Of a stretch of DNA of 33,097 bases, positions 8,552 through 16,351 are shown in pieces. Below the pieces are notes generated by a model that saw nothing but the letters and a program-made list of their open reading frames with translations, had not been told where the DNA came from and searched no databases. The translations under genes were made by a program, and so were the position numbers. The DNA comes from Rhodanobacter spathiphylli B39 (GTDB lineage Bacteria; Pseudomonadota; Gammaproteobacteria; Xanthomonadales; Rhodanobacteraceae): contig NZ_AJXT01000032.1 of NCBI RefSeq assembly GCF_000264295.1, forward strand, positions 1-33,097, given 5' to 3'. Position 1 is the first letter of the stretch. Each line of letters opens with the position of its first letter.

Positions 8552-10039
8552 TTACAGCAAGACGACATCAAACTGTTCCTGCGAGTAATGCTCTTCGGCC
8601 TGGAAGCGTATGCTTTTGGAGATGAACTCTTCCAGTTCGGCCACTGCGCTGGATTCCTCCTCGAGGATCCGGTTGACCACCGCTGGGCTGGCCATCACCA
8701 GCAGTTGCTGCGCGTTGAACTGGCGCACCGCGCGGGTGATCTCGCGGAAGATCTCGTAGGTCACCGTCTCGGCGGTCTTCAGCAGGCCGCGGCCGTTGCA
8801 GGCCGGGCACGGTTCGCACAACTGGCGCGCCAGGCTTTCGGTGGTGCGCTTGCGGGTCATCTCGACCAGGCCCAGCGCCGACATCGGGTACACCGTGGTC
8901 TTGGCGTGGTCGCGCGCCAGCCCCTTGCCCAGCATGCGCAGCACCTGGCGCTTGTGTTCCTCGTCGACCATGTCGATGAAGTCGATGATGATGATGCCGC
9001 CCAGGTTGCGCAGGCGCAGTTGCCGCGAGGCGGCCTGCGCCGCTTCCAGGTTGGTGCGGTAGACGGTTTCCTCGAGGTTGCGGGTGCCGAGGTAGGCGCC
9101 GGTGTTGACGTCGATCGTGGTCATCGCCTCGGTCTGGTCGACGATCAGGTAGCCGCCGGATTTCAGCGGCACCTCCTTCTTCAGCGCGCGCTGCATCTCG
9201 TCCTCGACGCCGTACAGGTCGAAGATCGGCCGCTCGCCGTCATAGTGTTCGATGCGGTCGTCCAGGCTGGGCATGAACTTGTGCACGAACTTCACCACGT
9301 TGTCGAAGGTGAGCCGCGAATCCACCCGCACCTTCTCGATGTCGTCGTTGAGCATGTCGCGCAGGCTGCGCAGCGGCAGCGACAACTCCTCGTAGACACG
9401 CTCGCACATCTTCGCCTTGGCGATGTTCTCCTGCACCACGCGCCAGACCTTGCCCAGGTAGGTCACGTCGAAGGCCAGCGATTCGGCGCTCTGCCCTTCG
9501 GCATTGGTGCGCACGATGTAGCCCAGCCGGCTCGTGCCGGGCGTGTCGTCGCCGATCAGCGGATTGAGCACGTCGCGCAGGCGCTGGCGTTCGGTCTCGT
9601 CCTCGATCCGGGCGGAGATGCCCAGGGTGCGCGCATACGGCAGCAGCACCAGGTAGCGCGACGGGATCGACAGGTGGGTCGACAGCCGGGCGCCCTTGCT
9701 GCTGATCGGGTCCTTGACCACCTGCACCACGATCTCCTGACCTTCGTGCACCAGTTCGCTGATCGAGGGAACGTGGCCGTGGCCATTGCCTTCGCCGCCG
9801 TCGGCCGGGGCGGGCCGCACGATGTCCGAGGCATGCAGGAACGCCGCGCGCTCCAGCCCGATCTCCACGAACACCGCCTGCATGCCCGGCATCACCCGCT
9901 GCACGCGTCCCTTGTAGATATTGCCGACATAGCCCCGCTTCGATGCCCGTTCGACGTGCACTTCCTGCAACATGCCGTTCTCGACCACCCCGACCCGCGT
10001 CTCGCGCGGGGTCACGTTGATCAGGATTTCTTCGCTCAC
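8552..10039 (-). CDS. rng: Ribonuclease G
   Basis: 495 residues (E. coli Rng is 489). RNase G is a cytoplasmic endoribonuclease of the RNase E/G family. It matures the 5' end of 16S rRNA and takes part in mRNA decay. The N-terminus EILINVTPRETRVGVVENG is followed by an S1 RNA-binding domain (about residues 36-125). The catalytic metal-binding aspartates are expected at Asp310 (TIDVNTG) and Asp353 (IIDFIDM), and the zinc-link CPAC motif is at residues 411-414. The GTG at 10039 is chosen because GGGGAG lies 6 bases upstream and it gives the family N-terminus. A near-consensus sigma70 promoter lies just upstream. The mreBCD and maf genes that precede rng in E. coli are not adjacent here. Confidence 0.96.
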   Translation of the reverse strand: MSEEILINVTPRETRVGVVENGMLQEVHVERASKRGYVGNIYKGRVQRVMPGMQAVFVEIGLERAAFLHASDIVRPAPADGGEGNGHGHVPSISELVHEGQEIVVQVVKDPISSKGARLSTHLSIPSRYLVLLPYARTLGISARIEDETERQRLRDVLNPLIGDDTPGTSRLGYIVRTNAEGQSAESLAFDVTYLGKVWRVVQENIAKAKMCERVYEELSLPLRSLRDMLNDDIEKVRVDSRLTFDNVVKFVHKFMPSLDDRIEHYDGERPIFDLYGVEDEMQRALKKEVPLKSGGYLIVDQTEAMTTIDVNTGAYLGTRNLEETVYRTNLEAAQAASRQLRLRNLGGIIIIDFIDMVDEEHKRQVLRMLGKGLARDHAKTTVYPMSALGLVEMTRKRTTESLARQLCEPCPACNGRGLLKTAETVTYEIFREITRAVRQFNAQQLLVMASPAVVNRILEEESSAVAELEEFISKSIRFQAEEHYSQEQFDVVLL

Positions 10040-10063
10040 TGCATACTCCCCGGACAGAGCATC

Positions 10064-10092
10064 TTTATAGCGGTGCGGCCGCGGGCTGTCGA
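10064..10092 (-). promoter_or_regulatory. Predicted sigma70 promoter of rng-yhdP
   Basis: On the minus strand the -35 box TCGACA (10087-10092; 5 of 6 consensus) and the -10 box TATAAA (10064-10069; 5 of 6) are separated by exactly 17 bases. Transcription would begin near 10057, giving a 5' leader of about 17 bases that contains the GGGGAG ribosome binding site. Confidence 0.6.
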
Positions 10093-10170
10093 TGAACCAC
10101 GCCATGGAATCCGCCCCGCCGGCGCGGATGACGCAAAATGGACACCCGCCCGTTCCCCGGAGCTGAACGC

Positions 10171-10863
10171 ATGACGACACCCATTCTGCTGGCCTGGAGC
10201 GGCGGCAAGGACTGCCTGCTGGCGCTGCAGCGGTTGCGGGCGGACCCGCAATGGCAGCTGGTCGGGCTGCTGACCACGCTCAACCGCAACTACCAGCGGG
10301 TGGCCATGCACGGCACCCCGCGCGAGGTGCTGCTGGCGCAGGCCGATGCGCTGGGGCTGCCGGTGCTCGAGGTGATGCTGGACTGGCCCGGCAGCAACGA
10401 GGCCTACGAGCAGGCCCATGCGCAGGCGCTGGTCGAGGCGCGCATGCGCTGGCCGGGCATCCGCCACTGCGCCTTCGGCGACCTGTTCCTGGAGGACGTG
10501 CGCGACTACCGCGTGCGCCAGCTGGGCCGCGAGAACTGGCGCGCCGTGTTCCCGCTGTGGGGCGAGGACACTGCCGCCCTGTCGCGGCGCTTCGTCAGCG
10601 AGGGCCATCGCGCCGTGCTGTGCTGCGTGGACACCCGGCAGCTTGACGCCGCCTTCTGCGGCCGCGACTACGACGCGGCCCTGCTCGACGCGCTGCCGGC
10701 CGGGGTCGATCCCTGCGGCGAGCGCGGCGAGTTCCACACGCTCAGTTACGCCGGACCGCTGTTCCGCCAGCCGCTGAAGCTGCGCCGCGGCGAGTCGGTG
10801 CTGCGCGACGAACGCTTCCAGTTCACCGACTTCCTGCTCGACGACCATGCCGCGACGGACTGA
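10171..10863 (+). CDS. PP-loop ATPase of the Dph6/diphthine-ammonia ligase-like (DUF71) family
   Basis: 230 residues with an N-terminal PP-loop SGGKDC at residues 10-15, which binds ATP for adenylation chemistry. The family block CAFGDLFLEDVRDYR (100-114) and the C-terminal GVDPCGERGEFHT (178-190) identify the DUF71/Dph6 family. In archaea and eukaryotes the family amidates diphthine on elongation factor 2. Bacteria lack diphthamide, so the bacterial substrate is unknown. The ATG at 10171 has GGAG at 9 bases; an in-frame ATG at 10138 would add 11 untypical residues. The downstream glycosylase gene overlaps it by 17 bases, so the two are likely translated together. Confidence 0.85.
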   Translation: MTTPILLAWSGGKDCLLALQRLRADPQWQLVGLLTTLNRNYQRVAMHGTPREVLLAQADALGLPVLEVMLDWPGSNEAYEQAHAQALVEARMRWPGIRHCAFGDLFLEDVRDYRVRQLGRENWRAVFPLWGEDTAALSRRFVSEGHRAVLCCVDTRQLDAAFCGRDYDAALLDALPAGVDPCGERGEFHTLSYAGPLFRQPLKLRRGESVLRDERFQFTDFLLDDHAATD

Positions 10864-11365
10864 TCCGATCCTGCCCGACCTGCTGCAACCGGGCCTGGCG
10901 CTGGTGTTCTGCGGCACCGCGGCGGGCCGGCGCTCGGCCGCCGAGCGCGCCTACTACGCCCACCCCGGCAACCTGTTCTGGCGCGCCCTGTTCGAGGCCG
11001 GGCTGACGCCCCGCCTGCTGGCACCGGCCGAATTCCCGCTGCTGACGGGCTACGGCATCGGCCTCACCGACCTGGCCAAGCGCCACAGCGGCAACGACGC
11101 AGACCTGCCACGCGATGCCTTCGACGCGCCGGCGCTGCGCGCCAGGATCGAACGCCATGCCCCGCGCCTGCTCGCCTTCACCAGCAAGAACGCGGCACGC
11201 GCCGCGCTCGGCTACGCCGTGGGCTACGGCATGCAGGAGGAAACCCTGGGCCAGACCCGACTGTTCGTGCTGCCTTCCCCGTCCGGCCAGGCGCGCGGGC
11301 ACTGGGACATCGGCCCGTGGTGGGCGTTGGCCGCGCACTATCGCGCGGCTCGCGCCAGCGGTTGA
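10847..11365 (+). CDS. mug: Mug/TDG-type mismatch-specific DNA glycosylase, variant active site
   Basis: 172 residues, matching Mug (168 in E. coli). Members excise uracil or thymine opposite G, or related lesions, in base excision repair. Recognisable blocks are FCGTAAG (21-27), YYAHPGNLFWRALFEAGLTP (37-55), YGIGLTDLAKR (69-79) and LPSPSG (142-147). In E. coli Mug the first motif is GINPG, whose Asn activates the water, and the last is NPSG. Here GTAAG replaces the Asn with Ala25, and Ser replaces the Asn of NPSG. The fold-defining segments are intact, so this is either a family variant with a different catalytic residue or substrate, or a weakened enzyme. It overlaps the previous gene by 17 bases and ends 9 bases before the convergent cytochrome gene, across TTGAGCCGGCCGGTCAA, a near-palindrome at 11362-11378. 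Confidence 0.82.
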   Translation: MPRRTDPILPDLLQPGLALVFCGTAAGRRSAAERAYYAHPGNLFWRALFEAGLTPRLLAPAEFPLLTGYGIGLTDLAKRHSGNDADLPRDAFDAPALRARIERHAPRLLAFTSKNAARAALGYAVGYGMQEETLGQTRLFVLPSPSGQARGHWDIGPWWALAAHYRAARASG

Positions 11366-11374
11366 GCCGGCCGG

Positions 11375-12664
11375 TCAATCGACGGGCGTGTGCCGCGAAG
11401 CCCGCACCTGCTCGGCGCGCACGATCGAAGCCTGGTTGCTCCAGCTGCGGCGCAGGTAGGTCACCACCGCGGCCACTTCCTGGTCACTCAGTTGCTGGGC
11501 GAACGGCGGCATCGAGTACGGCCGCGGGTTCGCCGTGGTGGCGGGGGCAAAGCCGCCGAGCAGGACCATCCTCGTGGCGTTGATGCCGCTGGGCTCGGTC
11601 ACCGAGGAGTTGCCGTCCAGCGGCGGATAGACGCCGACCACGCCTTCGCCGCGCTTGCCGTGGCATTCCGCGCAATGCTGGGTGTAGACCTTCCCGCCCT
11701 GTTCGGTCAGCACCTTGGCATCGAACAGCACCGGTTGTTCGGCGGCCGCGGCGCGGGGTGGCAGCGATTGCAGGTAGCTGGCGATCGCATGCAGGTCGGC
11801 ATCACTCATGTGCTGGGTGCTGCCGGAAACCACCGCGGCCATCGGGCCGAAGGCTGCGCCTTTGGCCGACTGTCCGGTCTTCAGCAGGGCGACGATGTCC
11901 TGTGCGCTCCAGCCTTCCAGGCCACCGTGGCGGCGGGTGCCCAGATCCGGCGCGTACCAGTTCTGCACCGGAATCTGGCCGCCGGTGAGGTGCACGTCCG
12001 CCGGCGTGCCGCCCAGCGAGTCGCGGGCCGCATGGCATTCATTGCAATGACCCAGTCCCTGCACCAGGTAGGCGCCGCGATTCCATTCGGCCGATCGCGC
12101 CGGGTCGGGCGTGAACCCGCCTTCGCGGAAGTACAGCGCGCGCCAGGCCTTCAGGCTGTTGCGCACGCTGTACGGGAAGGCCAGCGAGGACTGGCCGTCG
12201 GGCTGGTGCACCGGCGGCAGCGACTGCAACCAGGCAAACATCGCCAGCGCGTCGTCGCGACTCACATGGGTATACGAGGTGTAGGGGAAGGCCGGATACA
12301 GCAGCTCGCCGTGACGACCCTTGCCGACGTGCAGCGCCTGCCAGAAGTCCTCGAAGCTCCAGTCGCCCAGGCCGGTCTCGCGATCGGGCGTGATGTTCGG
12401 CGCCGGGATGTCGCCAAAGGGCGTGACAATCACCCGACCGCCGGCCAGCGGCGCACCACCCTGGGCGGTGTGGCAACCGGCGCAGTCGCCGACGATGGCC
12501 AGGTACCGGCCTTGCGCGATCCGCTGCGGGTCCGCCAGCGTGGCCGCGGAAACCTTGCTGGCCGAACGCGGCGTGGGCGCGTGGCCGCCACCGAACCACC
12601 ACCAGGCCAGCAGCGCCACGATCAGCAGCACGACCGCCAGCAGCAGCCAACGCAGCGCTTTCAT
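11375..12664 (-). CDS. Triheme cytochrome c, AdhB/gluconate dehydrogenase cytochrome subunit-like
   Basis: 429 residues. An N-terminal hydrophobic segment (about 6-24) acts as signal or membrane anchor, followed by three c-type heme sites: CAGCH (61-65), CNECH (207-211) and CAECH (331-335). Segments such as TPFGDIPAPNITPD and YPAFPYTSYTHVSRDDALAMFAWL match the cytochrome subunits of membrane alcohol, gluconate and similar periplasmic dehydrogenases, which pass electrons to ubiquinone or oxidases. Likely axial methionines for hemes 2 and 3 are Met275 (FGPM) and Met385 (YSMPPF). In domain 1 the family PAMPY position reads PAFPY (Phe126), so the sixth ligand of heme 1 is unclear. The ATG overlaps the upstream stop codon as ATGA, indicating translational coupling to the diheme gene. 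No dehydrogenase catalytic subunit is nearby. Confidence 0.88.
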   Translation of the reverse strand: MKALRWLLLAVVLLIVALLAWWWFGGGHAPTPRSASKVSAATLADPQRIAQGRYLAIVGDCAGCHTAQGGAPLAGGRVIVTPFGDIPAPNITPDRETGLGDWSFEDFWQALHVGKGRHGELLYPAFPYTSYTHVSRDDALAMFAWLQSLPPVHQPDGQSSLAFPYSVRNSLKAWRALYFREGGFTPDPARSAEWNRGAYLVQGLGHCNECHAARDSLGGTPADVHLTGGQIPVQNWYAPDLGTRRHGGLEGWSAQDIVALLKTGQSAKGAAFGPMAAVVSGSTQHMSDADLHAIASYLQSLPPRAAAAEQPVLFDAKVLTEQGGKVYTQHCAECHGKRGEGVVGVYPPLDGNSSVTEPSGINATRMVLLGGFAPATTANPRPYSMPPFAQQLSDQEVAAVVTYLRRSWSNQASIVRAEQVRASRHTPVD

Positions 12665-13410
12665 GAGTCGTCCCCGGTGGCGCCGAGCACCCCGCACGCC
12701 AGCGGCGGGGTCACCGAGCCGGCCGGCTGCGCATGGGTGTCGGCCGGCAGCTCGCGACTGGCCAGCGCGGCAGCCACGGCGGTGATGTCGGCGGGGCTGA
12801 GCCGGCTCGCCACCGTGGCCATGCAGTCCGGCGCCACGGTGGAGCGGGTATGCGTGCGCCACGAGCCCAGTTGCGCGCTGAGGTAGTCATACGGCAAGCC
12901 GACCAGTCCGGGCGTGGACGGTTCGACGCCGGTCAGCTGGCTGCCGTGGCAACTGCTGCACGCGGGAATCCTGCGGATCGGGTCGCCCTTGCCGATCAGT
13001 TCCTCGCCACGCTGCAGCGCCGCCGCCGACACCGGCGGCAGCGGCGAGCGGCTGTACGGCACCTGCTGCGCCGCGAAGTATTCGGCGATCTCGCGCAGGT
13101 ACGCCGGCGGCAACTGGCGCACCGTGTATTCCATCGGCGCGTACTTGCGCAGGCCGTTCTGGAAGTCCTGCAGCTGCCGCGCCAGGTACGCGGCCGGCTT
13201 GCCCGCCAGGCGCGGGAAGTAGCCGCTGCCGGGGGTGCCTTCGCCGTGCACGCCATGGCAGCTGGTGCAGGCGGCGATGCGCTGCTGCAAGGTGTCGGGA
13301 ATCACCGGCGCGTCGGCGGCGCGACTGGCGCTGGCGCCGATCAGCGCGAATGCAAACAGGGAGGCAACGGCAAACCAGCGGGGACGGAGCGGGCGACGGG
13401 TCTTGGTCAT
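12661..13410 (-). CDS. Diheme cytochrome c (c4/c553-like)
   Basis: 249 residues with a signal peptide (hydrophobic 12-29, ending SASRAADA) and two tandem cytochrome c domains: CTSCH at 48-52 and CSSCH at 151-155. Candidate axial methionines are Met93 (YAPMEYTV) and Met197 (DCMATV). The GVHGEGTPGSGYFPRLAGKPAAYLARQL segment is typical of cytochrome c4 and c553 proteins, periplasmic electron carriers to terminal oxidases. The ATG at 13410 follows GGGCGG almost directly. A -10-like TACAAT lies only 6 bases upstream, so the transcript may be nearly leaderless. It is translationally coupled to the triheme cytochrome gene, and together the two could form a small electron-transfer wire. Confidence 0.87.
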   Translation of the reverse strand: MTKTRRPLRPRWFAVASLFAFALIGASASRAADAPVIPDTLQQRIAACTSCHGVHGEGTPGSGYFPRLAGKPAAYLARQLQDFQNGLRKYAPMEYTVRQLPPAYLREIAEYFAAQQVPYSRSPLPPVSAAALQRGEELIGKGDPIRRIPACSSCHGSQLTGVEPSTPGLVGLPYDYLSAQLGSWRTHTRSTVAPDCMATVASRLSPADITAVAAALASRELPADTHAQPAGSVTPPLACGVLGATGDDS

Positions 13411-13416
13411 CCGCCC

Positions 13417-13444
13417 ATTGTACGCGCGCCGCTGCGACGTCCAA
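13417..13444 (-). promoter_or_regulatory. Possible promoter of the cytochrome c pair
   Basis: On the minus strand TACAAT (13417-13422; 5 of 6 match to TATAAT) is preceded after 16 bases by TTGGAC (13439-13444; only TTG matches). The start point would fall near the ATG at 13410, implying a leaderless or near-leaderless mRNA. The -35 region lies inside the 13426-13457 palindrome. Confidence 0.38.
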
Positions 13445-13457
13445 GCCGCAGCGGCGC
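13426..13457. promoter_or_regulatory. 11-bp perfect palindrome between divergent genes
   Basis: GCGCCGCTGCG (13426-13436) and CGCAGCGGCGC (13447-13457) are perfectly complementary around a 10-base centre. The element sits in the 97-base divergent spacer between the cytochrome c pair and the amidase gene and overlaps the predicted -35 region of the former. It could be a regulator's operator or an RNA hairpin at the start of the amidase transcript. Confidence 0.5.
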
Positions 13458-13507
13458 TAAGCTGCAGTCTTGCGACAGCAGCCGCTTCCACCAGACCGGG
13501 GGTTACC

Positions 13508-15130
13508 GTGAATCGTTCAGCCGTCCATCTCGCCACGCTCGTCACCGCCCTGCTCGCCGGTCCGGCGCTGGCCGCGGAAGTTCCGGCGACACCGCCTGCC
13601 GACACCGCCTACGCCTCGATCGATCAGCTGCAGCAGCGTATGCAGGCCGGCACGCTGGACAGCCGCCAGTTGACGGGCCAGTTGCTGCAACGGATCGAAC
13701 GGATCGATCGCGCCGGCCCGAGCCTGCACGCGGTGATCGAGACCAATCCGGATGCGCTGCAACTGGCCGGCGCGCTGGACGCGGCCCGCGGGGCTCATGA
13801 CAAGCGCGGTCCGCTGTACGGCATTCCGGTGTTGCTCAAGGACAACATCGACACCGGCGACCGCATGCTGACCACGGCCGGCTCGCTGGCGCTGGCCGGC
13901 GCACCCGCGCCCCACGACGCCGGCCTGGTCGAGCGGCTGCGCAAGGGCGGCGCGCTGATCCTGGGCAAGACCAACCTCAGCGAGTGGGCGAACTTCCGTT
14001 CCAACCACGCCAGCAGCGGCTGGAGCGCCCGCGGCGGGCAGACGAAGAATCCCTACGTGCTGGACCGTAATCCCTGCGGTTCCAGCGCCGGCTCCGCGGC
14101 GGCGGTGGCGGCCGGGCTGACCACGGTGGCGATCGGCAGCGAGACCGACGGTTCGATCATCTGCCCCGCGGCGATGAACGGCATCGTGGGCATCAAGCCG
14201 ACCCTGGGCCTGGTCAGCCGCAGCGGCATCGTGCCGATCAGCCACAGCCAGGACACCGCCGGCCCGATGGCGCGCAGCGTGGCGGACGCCGCGGCCCTGC
14301 TCTCGGTGATCGCCGGCAGCGACCCGCGCGACCCGGCCACCCGCGACGCGGACAAGCACGCCACCGACTACACGAAGTTCCTCGATCCGAACGGCTTGAA
14401 GGGCAAGCGCATCGGCGTGGTGCGCCAGCTGGCCGGGGCCGAGCCGAATGCCGATCGCGTGCTCGAAAAGTCGATCGCGTTGATGAAGGCGCAGGGCGCG
14501 ATCATCGTCGACCCGGTGAAGCTGCCGCACCTGGCCGAGCTCGGCGATCCGGAAATCACCGTGCTGCTGTACGACTTCAAGCACGACATCAATGCCTACC
14601 TTGCCACCCGGCAAGGCCTCGGCGTGAAGACGCTGGCCGACCTGATCGCGTTCAACCGCACGCACGCCAGCGAGGAAATGCCGTGGTTCGGCCAGGAGCT
14701 GTTCGAACAGGCGGAAGAGAAGGGCCCGCTCGGCGACAAGGCATATACCGATGCGCTGGCCAGGGCGAAGCGGCTGTCCGGCCCGCAAGGCATCGACGCA
14801 GCGCTGAAGTCGCAGCACCTGGATGCCTTGCTGGCGCCGTCGTGGGGGCCGGCCTTCATGACCGATCCGGTGCTGGGTGACCACATCGTCAGCGGCGACC
14901 CGACCGTGGGCGGTGCCTCGCAGCCGGCGGCCGTCTCGGGCTATCCGTCGATCACCGTGCCGGCAGGCTTCGCCCACGGCCTGCCTGTCGGCATCGTGCT
15001 GTTCGGTGCGCAGTGGAGCGAACCGACGCTGATCGCGATCGCCTATGGTTTCGAGCAGCATGCGCAAGCCTGGCAGCCGCCGCGGTTCCTCGACACCGTG
15101 GACGGCAAGCCGGTGCTGCCGGGCCGCTGA
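13508..15130 (+). CDS. Exported amidase (amidase signature family)
   Basis: 540 residues from a GTG start preceded by GGGGG. A short signal peptide (residues 1-22, [13 protein letters not shown]) predicts a periplasmic location. The amidase-signature Ser-cisSer-Lys triad is visible: Lys111 in VLLKDNIDT, Ser192/193 in [14 protein letters not shown], and the nucleophile Ser216 in [12 protein letters not shown]. Family members hydrolyse C-N bonds of amides; the substrate here (amide, peptide amide or acylated amine) cannot be assigned. It resembles long secreted amidases of Xanthomonadales and Actinobacteria rather than GatA, since there is no GatB/C context. It is divergent from the cytochrome pair across a strong palindrome. 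The small Cys-rich gene starts 24 bases downstream and may be cotranscribed. Confidence 0.9.
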   Translation: MNRSAVHLATLVTALLAGPALAAEVPATPPADTAYASIDQLQQRMQAGTLDSRQLTGQLLQRIERIDRAGPSLHAVIETNPDALQLAGALDAARGAHDKRGPLYGIPVLLKDNIDTGDRMLTTAGSLALAGAPAPHDAGLVERLRKGGALILGKTNLSEWANFRSNHASSGWSARGGQTKNPYVLDRNPCGSSAGSAAAVAAGLTTVAIGSETDGSIICPAAMNGIVGIKPTLGLVSRSGIVPISHSQDTAGPMARSVADAAALLSVIAGSDPRDPATRDADKHATDYTKFLDPNGLKGKRIGVVRQLAGAEPNADRVLEKSIALMKAQGAIIVDPVKLPHLAELGDPEITVLLYDFKHDINAYLATRQGLGVKTLADLIAFNRTHASEEMPWFGQELFEQAEEKGPLGDKAYTDALARAKRLSGPQGIDAALKSQHLDALLAPSWGPAFMTDPVLGDHIVSGDPTVGGASQPAAVSGYPSITVPAGFAHGLPVGIVLFGAQWSEPTLIAIAYGFEQHAQAWQPPRFLDTVDGKPVLPGR

Positions 15131-15154
15131 AGCGCCGGCCCGGAGTCGCGACCG

Positions 15155-15433
15155 ATGGAACACCAACCGCACATCCACTGTCCGCATTGCGCGTGGGAGC
15201 CGCGGGCGGACAGCCGGTGGTGCTGCACCTCGCGCGAACCCGGCTCGGGCTGCGGCACCTTGTGGAACACGTTCTGGACGGCGGGCTGCTGCCCCGGCTG
15301 CGGGCACTACTGGGAAATGACCCAGTGCCTGTCGTGCCGGCGGGCCTCGCCACACGCGCAGTGGTACCACTTCCCGCGGCTGGACGAAGGTCACGTCGGC
15401 GAACGGGAGCAGTCGCTGGAGACGGTGGACTGA
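15155..15433 (+). CDS. Small cysteine-rich zinc-ribbon-like protein, unknown function
   Basis: 92 residues, no signal peptide and no membrane segment. Ten cysteines occur, most in metal-site-like pairs: CPHC (9-12), CC (23-24), Cys33, CC (45-46) with Cys49 (CCPGC), and CLSC (58-61). Tryptophans and histidines are interspersed. The central GCGTLWNTFWTAGCCPGCGHYWEMTQCLSC-like region (32-61) suggests one or two zinc ribbons or a rubredoxin-like knuckle. The start has GGAG at 9 bases. I do not recognise a named family. It follows the amidase by 24 bases and is convergent with the membrane protein gene, 8 bases away. Metal binding is inference. Confidence 0.72.
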   Translation: MEHQPHIHCPHCAWEPRADSRWCCTSREPGSGCGTLWNTFWTAGCCPGCGHYWEMTQCLSCRRASPHAQWYHFPRLDEGHVGEREQSLETVD

Positions 15434-15441
15434 CCTATCCC

Positions 15442-16251
15442 TCAGCGCAGGTAGACCGTCGGCCCCAGCACCGCCGCGAAGGCCAGCGTCATCAGCACGC
15501 CAGCCACGAAGATGGCGTAGCTCCGGTCGATCACGAATCCCCGCGGCGGCTCGTCGCAGGGCTTCGCATAGGCGACGTTGAACAGGCCCGCGGTGCCGCC
15601 GAACGACGAGGCGACCGCCGACATCAGGGTGATCACGATGCCCAGCGGATTGAACAGGCTGACCAGCACCGCCGACACGCCGCCGATCAGGTAGATCGCC
15701 ATGGCGATGCGCCACTGCGTGCGACCGGCCACGTCGCCGCCACCGAGCATCGCCCGCAGCATCCGGATCGACTGCTTCACGACGCCGATATAGACGGCCA
15801 GACCGATCGCGAACATCACTGCGCGCCACAGCCAGGGCCACGGCAGCGGACCGATGCCGCCACCGGCATCCGGGCCCCAGTCGCCCAGATTGGAGACGCC
15901 GGAAAACATCCAGTAACCGGCGGCCACCATGCCCTTCACGGTGAACACGATCCACAGCACCAGCCGCGGCAGCGGCCGCCGCACGCGATGCCAGCCGAGC
16001 AGCGCCAGCACGGCCAGCAGCACGTCCATGCCGGTGCCGGCCATTGCCACCAGGCGTCGTGCCCAGGGACCGGTGCCGGGGCATTCGATGTAGTACGCGC
16101 CAAGCTGGCTGGGCAGATGCCCGCTGGCGACGCAGGTGAGCGCGTGGCCGCCCAGCTCGTGCGCCATGGTCAGCAGCGGCAACAGCAGCAGCGCCAGGCC
16201 GGCCAGCGTCCAGGGATCGACTCGCGGGGTGGTGCCCATGGATTCGCTCAT
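15442..16251 (-). CDS. Polytopic membrane protein with HELGGH motif, possible membrane metalloprotease relative
   Basis: 269 residues with about six hydrophobic segments (roughly 15-40, 66-88, 97-118, 140-160, 182-215, 245-268). The first contains HELGGH (31-36) embedded in MAHELGGHALTC. This recalls the HELGHA motif of site-2/M50 membrane metalloproteases, but with one extra residue (HExxxH rather than HExxH). An AGTGMDVLLA stretch (71-80) in the next segment could be the counterpart of the second M50 motif. A loop at 45-65 has two cysteines flanking the first helix region (Cys40, Cys57). I do not recognise a characterised orthologue. The ATG has GGAGG at 8 bases. The gene stands alone between the convergent Cys-rich gene and the DAHP synthase gene 100 bases upstream. 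Confidence 0.68.
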   Translation of the reverse strand: MSESMGTTPRVDPWTLAGLALLLLPLLTMAHELGGHALTCVASGHLPSQLGAYYIECPGTGPWARRLVAMAGTGMDVLLAVLALLGWHRVRRPLPRLVLWIVFTVKGMVAAGYWMFSGVSNLGDWGPDAGGGIGPLPWPWLWRAVMFAIGLAVYIGVVKQSIRMLRAMLGGGDVAGRTQWRIAMAIYLIGGVSAVLVSLFNPLGIVITLMSAVASSFGGTAGLFNVAYAKPCDEPPRGFVIDRSYAIFVAGVLMTLAFAAVLGPTVYLR

Positions 16252-16351
16252 CGCTCGCGCCTCCGTTGTTCGCTGGAGGCATTATTCGCGCGTTCGGAAG
16301 ACGCTCTGCAGTGCAGACTGCCAGTTCCGCGCCATGACAACTGTCAGGCGC

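Noticed and set aside
10111..10139. CAAAAT upstream of the Dph6-like gene as a -10 box.
   Set aside because: Only 4 of 6 matches and no acceptable -35 at the right distance.
4676..10174. A plus-strand open frame of more than 1800 codons antisense to yhdP and rng.
   Set aside because: It is rich in Gln, Arg, His and Ala with no domain, and mirrors the codon pattern of the GC-rich genes on the other strand. yhdP and rng fully explain the DNA.
13517..16282. A long minus-strand open frame antisense to the amidase gene and running into the membrane protein gene.
   Set aside because: Low-complexity Arg/Ala/Gly composition and a frame shadow of the amidase. The real minus-strand gene is in another frame (15442-16251).
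16334..16347. TGACA/TGTCA inverted repeat between the DAHP synthase gene and the membrane protein gene as terminator or operator.
   Set aside because: Only 5 bp with a 2-base centre and no T tract; too short to support a function.
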